The notes beneath the pieces are model-generated. The model saw nothing but the letters and a program-made list of their open reading frames with translations, made no database searches and was not told the DNA's origin. From assembly GCA_029259875.1 (NCBI GenBank), contig JAJDEK010000539.1, forward strand, positions 1 through 5,445: DNA of 5,445 nucleotides, given 5' to 3'. This document shows, one piece after another, positions 1 to 5,445 of the stretch (within the stretch, counting starts at the first letter, position 1; every line of letters begins with the position of its first letter). The DNA comes from Planctomycetaceae bacterium (lineage in GTDB: Bacteria; Planctomycetota; Planctomycetia; Planctomycetales; Planctomycetaceae). The position numbers and the translations under genes were made by a program.

Positions 1-3000
1 ACAACCTACTCACAAAATCTACCGCTCTATAAATTCTACTATTATAGTTCCCTATATGGTTCACTCTCCAGCAATGGTCAGCATGTTTTTGCCATTGATT
101 ATCTGCCAAATTTGACTCCTCAAATCCAACCACAATTGAATCTAGGAATTCGACGCCGGATTTCTCATTTTCCACTTGTTTCCCAGAGAGGTAATCGGCT
201 CCTGGCTTTGCCTGTAAAACCGAAAATGGCCCGCTCCATCGACGATGAATCTATTAAAAAACCATCGACTTCTTCGAAAGAGAATATACTTCAAACAAAA
301 CCAACCTGGAGCATTGGCGGCTACTATTTTCTAGGAGCACCCCTACCTGTTGGTAACCATATCTATGCCGTTGCAGAACATAATAGCCAGATCTCTATAC
401 TATGTATTAATCCGAGGAATGGAAGCATTTACTGGAAACAGGGGATTGCCTATGTCAACCAACCCATTCACTCTGATCGAAACAGAGCTCACAAACAATG
501 TCCCCTCGCGAGTAGCCAGGGAATCATTGTCTGTCCGACGCAAATAGACACACTGGTCGCTATTGACGCAACCAATGGAGATTTACTCTGGAATTACTAT
601 TATGGTGAAGGAGACCATTATCGCAGAATTTCACAAAAACGATATTATGCCCCGGTCTCGTTCGGTCATCAAGGTCTGACCAGCGTACCTGTGATTGATA
701 AACATCGAGTTTTCTATCTGCCCAGTGGATCACCTTTTATTCATTGTATAGATTTGAAATCAGGAGTTCCTCTCTGGAATGAAGTTCCTCGGGAAGATGG
801 CGAATTCATTGCTGCTGTTGTTGATCAAACAGTTTTAGTTGTTGGCTCTGATTATTGTCGTGGACGACATGTTGAAGATGGTAGAGAGCTCTGGCATCTA
901 CATGTCGGCCCCGTCACTGGCAAGGGTGTTTTATCGCGCAACAACTATCTTCTACCAATTAAGTCGGGAAGCCTACTCAGTATTCACATCCCTTCAGGTA
1001 AAGAATCCGGCTTTACACTCAGTAACACGACCCAAATTTCTGACATCCTGAATCATGAATTTAAACAAAAATTGCAGCGAGGGTCAGACTATGCATTCCA
1101 ACTTAGTTCTAAAGACAAGCAGGCACGAAACAAAAATAGTACTCAACGCAACTGGTATCCAGGAAATATCATCGCACATCAAGGGCATATCATTTCTCTA
1201 GGACTTTGGCAAATAGATTCATTCTCACAAGCAGAAGCGATGCTCGCCAGTTTGCCGCAAGATCAAGAACTCTCACTAAATTCTGCAAAAGCTCAAAATA
1301 ATCAATTAATAAAAGCCGAACTAGAACTCGCACTCGGTAATCTGAAAAATGCACAACAAAAACTCGAAGCCTTAATTTCAGTGCAATCAGCATCTCCCGT
1401 GAAAGAACGTTCTGAGTCACTGTTACGAGAGTTGCTTTATGCAGAGTTAAACAAATCCAATCAAAATGAATTTGAGTTATTAGCAAAAATCGAAGAACTT
1501 GCCACCACTCCGATAGAACGAGGCCGTTTCTTGTCCCGCAAATCAAAGTATTTGCTTAAGCAGCAAGATTATCAGGGTTTATTGGAGATTGCTGAGGAAT
1601 TTAAAAAAATTGATGTGAACCAACCTTTGGCAATGGCAGGCGATGCCAATCATCTGGTAACGCTAAAAAGTCTCATTAGCGGCCTGATGGAAAAAGTAAC
1701 CACAAAAGCAGACCCCAACGCACGTGAAGAAGTTGATTCGCTTATTTCTAATGACCAGGAAATGGCTCTGAAAGATGGGTCCGTAATCACTCTGCAATCA
1801 TTCCTCGATACCTATGGTAGTTGGGCTCAAGCAGTAGAAGTACGTAGTGCTTTAGCAGATAAATTGATTCAACAGGGTGAAAACCAACGGGCAGAATTTT
1901 TGCTACTGGAAAATCGCTCCAACCCCGATCCTGAAATTGCTGCTACTGCAACACGCCAATTACTGGAATTATGGCAATTGGCTAGTCTCCCTCACGAAGC
2001 AGCTTCCTTGCTGCAAGAACTCAACGAAAATTTTGCAAACATTTCACTCGATTCTGGAATCACGGGAACTCAATATGTGAATCGCTTTAACCGTACGTTC
2101 AGAGTTTGGACCATTTTTCAAGCAATGCAACCTTTCAAACATTCCGTATCTCATGTTTCAATCCAACAAAGCCATGTTGGATCTCCGCCACCTGCAATCA
2201 AAGCAATCTATAAAAAATACGACCGTAAATTTCTACCTCCTCCAGAAATTTCTCAACTCTTGCTGAAAGCAGGATCGACTCTTAATGTCATCAATAAACA
2301 CGCGGGACAAAATATTGGGAAGGTCAAAATCTCTGACCGAATCTCATACCCCTATCATTCCCGTAATACATTTGTAGGACATTTCATTCCGCTGGGTAGC
2401 AGTCGAAAAATTCAGGGGGTTTCGTTACTTCATCTTCAAGATGAAATATCCAGTCCACTCTGGACGGCAGAATTTGACGATTTGAATGGTTCACAATCAG
2501 TGTTTTATGTAGGTCCATCTGGCCCGCGTGTCTGCATTTTCCAGTGGGACAATCGGCTATTTGGCTTAAATCCCGCCACTGGAAAAGTCTTATGGGAACG
2601 CAAAAACATCCCTACCAAATCCGGTTATTTAAGTGATTCCAGCAAGGGTTTGATTGGTGATCAGAAAGCGGTTGTCGCCTTCAGTATCAATCGAACAAAC
2701 TATGATGTCTATAGTTCTACCACAGGTGAATTGATTCGAAAAGGTGAGCTTGATCTGAATAGTCGGTCTCGCCATGCCTTCGGACGTATGCTCTTTTATC
2801 AAACGACATCCACAACCGAAAAAAGAGTACGATTATGGGATCCGTTGACCGACCGTCTTCTACTTGATGAGCCTGTGCTGAATTCAGGATTTTCAACTCA
2901 GGTCTCCGCTAATGAGCTGGCAATTCTACTACCTCCCAATCGACTCAGAGTCTTGAATGTAAAAACGGGGAACGTCATTGTTGAATCCACAATCCCCGAC

Positions 3001-3498
3001 AACTTGCTTGAGAATTTAAACAAATTTGTTGGTTTTTCTGACAAGAACCGATACTACTTCAACTTCTCTTATACAACACCTCGAAGGCGATCTCCTCACC
3101 GTGACTTTTATGTAAGCGATTCTTTTTTAAATGTAGTACATGTAGACAATGATTTAATTAGCATCGATAAAAAGTCTGGTAAAATGCTCTGGAGTCGTAA
3201 CCTTCCAAAACGATCCTGGATTGATACCTCTCAGTACCAACTTCCATTTTTGATTTTCATGAGTAAAATTCGGACCGAATCAAAGAGTACAAGCTACTCA
3301 TTCCTCTTCGAGATTATGGATGCCAAAACTGGAAATACGATTGGCTTTAAAGACAATATTATTAAAGACACGCTCTTGCAAATGCATATCGAACCTCGAT
3401 TCAACAAAATACTTCTGCAAGGGATGAATAGTGCCATCGAAATTGATTTTAGTAATCCTCAGAAGTCTCTGAAAAACATCTTCGATACGCCGCTATAG
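1..3498 (+). CDS. Large PQQ-like beta-propeller repeat protein with central TPR-like helical region (5' partial)
   Basis: The reading frame is open from the first base to a TAG at 3496-3498, giving 1165 visible residues; the true start lies left of the window. The TTG at 112 is an in-frame leucine codon and not the start, because upstream codons already encode a repeat strand (NGQHVFAID). Visible residues 1 to about 400 contain PQQ-like blade motifs of the form 'hydrophobic-I-D-x-x-x-G-x-x-x-W': CINPRNGSIYW (135-145), AIDATNGDLLW (187-197), CIDLKSGVPLW (249-259) and HVEDGRELW (290-298). Residues about 405-680 are helical, rich in Leu, Ala, Glu and Gln and TPR-like (for example LELALGNLKNAQQKLEAL). 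Residues about 795-1165 return to blades: GLNPATGKVLW (855-865), VLNVKTGN (984-991), SIDKKSGKMLW (1054-1064) and IMDAKTGN (1105-1112). Proteins of this layout are frequent in planctomycetes and usually annotated only as PQQ-binding-like or BamB-like. A scaffold or envelope protein-interaction role is inferred. I see no enzyme active site, and PQQ binding itself is not shown. Its N-terminus, and so its export signal, cannot be seen. Confidence 0.88.
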   Translation, partial: TTYSQNLPLYKFYYYSSLYGSLSSNGQHVFAIDYLPNLTPQIQPQLNLGIRRRISHFPLVSQRGNRLLALPVKPKMARSIDDESIKKPSTSSKENILQTKPTWSIGGYYFLGAPLPVGNHIYAVAEHNSQISILCINPRNGSIYWKQGIAYVNQPIHSDRNRAHKQCPLASSQGIIVCPTQIDTLVAIDATNGDLLWNYYYGEGDHYRRISQKRYYAPVSFGHQGLTSVPVIDKHRVFYLPSGSPFIHCIDLKSGVPLWNEVPREDGEFIAAVVDQTVLVVGSDYCRGRHVEDGRELWHLHVGPVTGKGVLSRNNYLLPIKSGSLLSIHIPSGKESGFTLSNTTQISDILNHEFKQKLQRGSDYAFQLSSKDKQARNKNSTQRNWYPGNIIAHQGHIISLGLWQIDSFSQAEAMLASLPQDQELSLNSAKAQNNQLIKAELELALGNLKNAQQKLEALISVQSASPVKERSESLLRELLYAELNKSNQNEFELLAKIEELATTPIERGRFLSRKSKYLLKQQDYQGLLEIAEEFKKIDVNQPLAMAGDANHLVTLKSLISGLMEKVTTKADPNAREEVDSLISNDQEMALKDGSVITLQSFLDTYGSWAQAVEVRSALADKLIQQGENQRAEFLLLENRSNPDPEIAATATRQLLELWQLASLPHEAASLLQELNENFANISLDSGITGTQYVNRFNRTFRVWTIFQAMQPFKHSVSHVSIQQSHVGSPPPAIKAIYKKYDRKFLPPPEISQLLLKAGSTLNVINKHAGQNIGKVKISDRISYPYHSRNTFVGHFIPLGSSRKIQGVSLLHLQDEISSPLWTAEFDDLNGSQSVFYVGPSGPRVCIFQWDNRLFGLNPATGKVLWERKNIPTKSGYLSDSSKGLIGDQKAVVAFSINRTNYDVYSSTTGELIRKGELDLNSRSRHAFGRMLFYQTTSTTEKRVRLWDPLTDRLLLDEPVLNSGFSTQVSANELAILLPPNRLRVLNVKTGNVIVESTIPDNLLENLNKFVGFSDKNRYYFNFSYTTPRRRSPHRDFYVSDSFLNVVHVDNDLISIDKKSGKMLWSRNLPKRSWIDTSQYQLPFLIFMSKIRTESKSTSYSFLFEIMDAKTGNTIGFKDNIIKDTLLQMHIEPRFNKILLQGMNSAIEIDFSNPQKSLKNIFDTPL

Positions 3499-3515
3499 CG
3501 AGTCAGAAATTTCGC

Positions 3516-3544
3516 TTGACCTGAACCTTCCTCAAGCATAGGCT
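3516..3544 (+). promoter_or_regulatory. Possible promoter of the tRNA-Gly gene
   Basis: TTGACC at 3516-3521 matches five of six bases of the sigma-70 type -35 consensus. Seventeen bases later, TAGGCT (3539-3544) is only a weak -10 (three of six). This pair would start transcription near 3551, about 11 bases before the mature tRNA. A better -10, TCTAAT (3546-3551), lies too far from this -35 (24 bases) and would leave a leader of only about four bases. A promoter in this 63-base gap is plausible because the tRNA follows a long protein gene, but the tRNA could also be cut from a read-through transcript. Planctomycete promoter rules are not well fixed, so this is a weak call. Confidence 0.3.
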
Positions 3545-3561
3545 GTCTAATAGAGAAATCA

Positions 3562-3632
3562 GCGGCTGTGGTATAATGGTATTACCCCAGCTTCCCAAGC
3601 TGGTGACGAGGGTTCGATTCCCTTCAGCCGCT
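3562..3632 (+). tRNA. tRNA-Gly, anticodon CCC
   Basis: The 71-base sequence folds into a full cloverleaf. The acceptor stem is GCGGCTG (3562-3568) with CAGCCGC (3625-3631), seven perfect pairs, followed by discriminator T at 3632. The D arm has a short three-pair stem (GTA/TAC) with GG in the loop. The anticodon stem CCAGC/GCTGG encloses the loop TTCCCAA, which places CCC at 3594-3596, so it reads the glycine codon GGG. The variable loop is short (TGAC). The T arm is GAGGG/CCCTT with one G-T pair around the loop TTCGATT. The D-arm and loop sequence GTATAATGG closely resembles the E. coli glyT tRNA-Gly, and a U discriminator is usual for bacterial tRNA-Gly. The bases after the discriminator are CTG, so CCA is not encoded and must be added by tRNA nucleotidyltransferase. 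It stands alone, with no other tRNA beside it in the window. Confidence 0.96.
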
Positions 3633-3695
3633 CTGTTTCTTGTCTCAATGGAATGACTGGTGATGCACTATTGGCTCAGAACTTGCATGATCTGG

Positions 3696-3709
3696 TCAAA
3701 GCGCTTTGA
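3696..3709. repeat. Perfect 14-base palindrome in the convergent intergenic gap
   Basis: TCAAAGCGCTTTGA equals its own reverse complement. It sits in the 103-base gap between the tRNA-Gly end and the stop codon of the minus-strand oxidoreductase. In RNA it could form a five-pair stem with a GCGC loop. Neither strand has a run of T after it, so it is not a standard intrinsic terminator. It could help end one or both convergent transcripts, bind a dimeric protein, or be chance. The palindrome itself is certain; any role is a guess. Confidence 0.45.
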
Positions 3710-3735
3710 TACGCTAGAAAAGTGTAAGATCTGTA

Positions 3736-5274
3736 CTAGCTTTTGACCTGTTGCGTATCTGCTGATCGAATCTGTTCAAGTTGTTTTGCAACTTCAGAGA
3801 AGGGGACTTCATGAGGCAGTTTCCGAGTTGTTGCCGCTAGTGCTGACGCCACTCCTGCTGCCTCTCCCATTGCAACTGCATTGCCAGTAACACGGTAACT
3901 GCTATGTGCAATAAAATCACCACTGATGCAACGCCCAGCCATCATCAATCCTGTCACATCACGGGCAATTAAAGCCCGTAGCGGAATATCATAGGGTCGC
4001 GATTTAAACGGTTTCTTTTCAATCGCCTTAGTTTTACCAGGATTCGTAGAATGAACATCGATTCCAAAACGCACATGGCAAATCCCATCATCAAAACGGG
4101 CGCCCTTTTTTAAATCTTCGTCTGTCACTTGATAGCGTCCAAGGATCCGCCGACCTTCCCTCGTACCGATGTGTTCGGCGGTCGCAACGATCTCCAAGTT
4201 CGTCCAGGGACCGCCCAACTTTTTCAGACTATTGATCAGCTTATGAACTTCGCGACGTGCTTGTAATGTGGCTTCTGTAACGTGAGCCGCATCAATCGCC
4301 AGTGTTCCATATTCGTGATTGGCCATCATCGCATAGAGCCCATCACGTACACGAAAGATCGTCGGACCACCATAGGAGGGATCAATACCCGCACGTTGAA
4401 ATTCTGCCAGAAGGTTTTTCTTAGGATTCCCAAGTTTGCGAGGCTCCGCATCTCCTCGAATGAACTGAGCGATTCCATCAGTGCTCACGCCTGTGAGTAA
4501 TACCATCAAACTCATCGGCTGGGTAAGGCCTGTTCCCGGTTGACCAAACTCATAGCCACAGCCTGCCTGTGCAGCTAAATCACCATCGCCCGAACAATCA
4601 ATAAAAGACTTTGCTCTCCAGGCCTGCCTGCCGGATTTAGATTCCGTCACAATCACTGACAGACGATTATTGATATCTGTCACAGCGCCCACAACTCTGG
4701 TATGTAACTGAATTTTAACGCCTGCTTCTAACAACAGATCTTCTAACAGTAATTTGGTCTTCTCAGTATCGTAGGCGACTGATCCATTCTGCAATGGATT
4801 ACTGGCACCTCTCTCTTCCAACTTTTGCAAAATCTCACGCATGACGCCCGGTTTATTCTGGGCGTCAATAATCAATGTCAGAGCTCCCGCAGTCCAGACT
4901 CCGCCCACACAACCATTCACTTCCAGCAATCTGGTTTTGGCTCCGCTCCTGGCAGAAGCTAGTGCAGCCGCGACTCCGGCTGGGCCGCCTCCACACACAA
5001 TCACATCGTCTTCTTCAACGATAGGAATATTCCGCGCTGCTTCATGAAATACTTTCCCATCGGGAGAAACCCAACCGCTGGTCCGAACATGTTGTGCCGT
5101 CGAATTCCATACGGATTGTCCTCCCCCATCAATGATCATCGTATTTGATGGTCGCGAAATGCCATCCACAATCGGTTCTTTAGCAGAGGAAGAAGCAGCC
5201 CCGGTGATAAAAGCCGCTGAGCCACCAGCGAGATATTTCCCAAAACTCCTGCGGTCCATATTGTCGTTGGCCAT
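3736..5274 (-). CDS. Tat-exported FAD-dependent oxidoreductase (FAD_oxidored, PF12831-like)
   Basis: This 512-residue protein starts at ATG 5272-5274, supported by an AGAGGAA ribosome binding site, and ends with TAG at 3736-3738. The N-terminus has a twin-arginine signal: R8-R9-S-F-G-K, a weakly hydrophobic stretch to about residue 27, and a possible cleavage site after A31. This suggests export of a folded, cofactor-loaded enzyme. The FAD-binding Rossmann fold starts near residue 90 with V-I-V-C-G-G-G-P-A-G (91-100, GxGxxG) and the ribose-binding acid E118. GCVGGVWTAG follows at 121-130. DCSGDGD (226-232) and the C-terminal segment LMMAGRCISGDF to GEAAG (443-474), with R461 and the closing glycine-rich helix, are typical of this oxidoreductase group. 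The length is ordinary for a complete member. The substrate is unknown; many planctomycete homologues are annotated only by family. It lies 51 bases behind the presumed glycyl-tRNA synthetase gene on the same strand and is probably co-transcribed with it, although no shared function is evident. Confidence 0.92.
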   Translation of the reverse strand: MANDNMDRRSFGKYLAGGSAAFITGAASSSAKEPIVDGISRPSNTMIIDGGGQSVWNSTAQHVRTSGWVSPDGKVFHEAARNIPIVEEDDVIVCGGGPAGVAAALASARSGAKTRLLEVNGCVGGVWTAGALTLIIDAQNKPGVMREILQKLEERGASNPLQNGSVAYDTEKTKLLLEDLLLEAGVKIQLHTRVVGAVTDINNRLSVIVTESKSGRQAWRAKSFIDCSGDGDLAAQAGCGYEFGQPGTGLTQPMSLMVLLTGVSTDGIAQFIRGDAEPRKLGNPKKNLLAEFQRAGIDPSYGGPTIFRVRDGLYAMMANHEYGTLAIDAAHVTEATLQARREVHKLINSLKKLGGPWTNLEIVATAEHIGTREGRRILGRYQVTDEDLKKGARFDDGICHVRFGIDVHSTNPGKTKAIEKKPFKSRPYDIPLRALIARDVTGLMMAGRCISGDFIAHSSYRVTGNAVAMGEAAGVASALAATTRKLPHEVPFSEVAKQLEQIRSADTQQVKS

Positions 5275-5280
5275 AAAACA

Positions 5281-5287
5281 TTCCTCT
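5281..5287 (-). promoter_or_regulatory. Ribosome binding site of the FAD oxidoreductase gene
   Basis: On the minus strand AGAGGAA lies six bases before the ATG at 5274, a normal Shine-Dalgarno core and spacing. It decides the start: the second possible ATG, at codon 6, has no comparable site, and starting there would leave only one residue before the twin arginines. The 51-base gap (5275-5325) that holds this site shows no strong hairpin with a T run and no convincing promoter, which favours read-through from the gene upstream. Confidence 0.75.
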
Positions 5288-5325
5288 GGATTTTACCGTG
5301 AAATATCAGCAGACTCTGAATTCAC

Positions 5326-5445
5326 TCAGCCATTGAGTCGTTTTTGAATTTCGGTCACAACATCATCAATGGGGACGCGTACCTGTTCCAGCGTGTCACG
5401 ATCACGTAAGGTAACACAGTTATCTTGTTCGGTATCACCATCCAC
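5326..5445 (-). CDS. glyS: Glycyl-tRNA synthetase, dimeric (alpha2) type, C-terminal end (5' partial)
   Basis: The minus-strand frame is open from the window edge (5445) to TGA at 5326-5328, giving the last 39 residues of a protein whose start lies right of the window. The segment CVTLRDRDTLEQVRVPID is the part that identifies it. Class II glycyl-tRNA synthetases of the single-chain, dimeric kind end their anticodon-binding domain with a strand of the form 'VTVRDRDTMEQ-R-I/V-P-I', followed by a short helix, here VVTEIQKRL. The enzyme charges tRNA-Gly with glycine in the cytoplasm. The call rests on this short C-terminal match from memory. Related class II synthetases (ProRS, ThrRS, HisRS) share the domain but usually lack this RDRDT-EQ signature. 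A tRNA-Gly gene nearby is compatible but is not evidence. The gene probably heads a transcript that continues into the oxidoreductase gene. Confidence 0.85.
   Translation of the reverse strand: MDGDTEQDNCVTLRDRDTLEQVRVPIDDVVTEIQKRLNG

Noticed and set aside
112..114. TTG as the start codon of the large propeller gene
   Set aside because: The frame is open through all upstream codons to base 1, and those codons encode a repeat-like strand, so the gene continues left of the window.
1190..1546. Minus-strand 118-codon open frame
   Set aside because: It lies wholly inside the helical part of the large plus-strand gene, shows no recognisable protein features, and is best seen as a shadow frame.
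3350..3371. Short direct repeat AAAGACA in the propeller gene
   Set aside because: Two seven-base copies within an AT-rich coding stretch are expected by chance and do not change the reading frame.
3497..3516. Hairpin AGCGA/TCGCT just after the large gene as an intrinsic terminator
   Set aside because: The stem has only five pairs plus one G-T pair, and TGACCTGAAC follows with no T run. It also overlaps the possible tRNA -35 element.
3562..3735. tRNA-Gly 3' end as an integration (att) site of a mobile element
   Set aside because: I see no second copy of the tRNA 3' end in the window, no integrase gene, and the flanking genes look like ordinary chromosomal genes.
3713..3740. GCTAG...CTAGC inverted repeat at the oxidoreductase stop codon
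   Set aside because: Five pairs around an 18-base loop is weak, part lies in coding sequence, and no T run follows on the minus strand.
5132..5347. Plus-strand 71-codon open frame across the oxidoreductase start and synthetase end
   Set aside because: It is antisense to two well-supported genes, and its translation resembles no known family.

Overview
The window looks like chromosomal DNA of a planctomycete-type bacterium, perhaps Gimesia/Rubinisphaera-like. This rests on two protein styles that are common in that phylum: a very large protein built from PQQ-like beta-propeller repeats around a helical region, and a Tat-exported FAD oxidoreductase of the FAD_oxidored (PF12831-like) group. The tRNA without an encoded CCA tail is compatible with this. 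The assignment is inferred from recognised sequence style; no database search was run. By eye the DNA is slightly AT-rich and uniform, with no obvious change in composition.

Layout: positions 1-3498 (+) are the 3' part of one long gene whose start lies left of the window. It encodes 1165 visible residues: propeller repeats, then a TPR-like helical middle, then a second set of propeller repeats. A short gap follows, then a tRNA-Gly gene with anticodon CCC (3562-3632, +). After another gap of about 100 bases, two genes run on the minus strand towards the tRNA. These are an FAD-dependent oxidoreductase with a twin-arginine signal (5274 down to 3736) and, upstream of it, the last 39 codons of a gene whose C-terminus matches the dimeric (alpha2) type of glycyl-tRNA synthetase (5445 down to 5326). 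The two groups are convergent and meet at about 3640-3735.

How the genes relate: only 51 bases separate the synthetase stop from the oxidoreductase start. I see no terminator in that gap but there is a good ribosome binding site, so the oxidoreductase is probably read at least partly from the synthetase transcript. The tRNA-Gly and the presumed glycyl-tRNA synthetase are substrate and enzyme and sit about 1.7 kb apart on opposite strands; this may be coincidence. The propeller protein has no visible functional link to the others.

I found no mobile element, CRISPR array, phage gene or clear new multi-gene system. The least understood parts are the large propeller/helical protein and the unknown substrate of the exported oxidoreductase.
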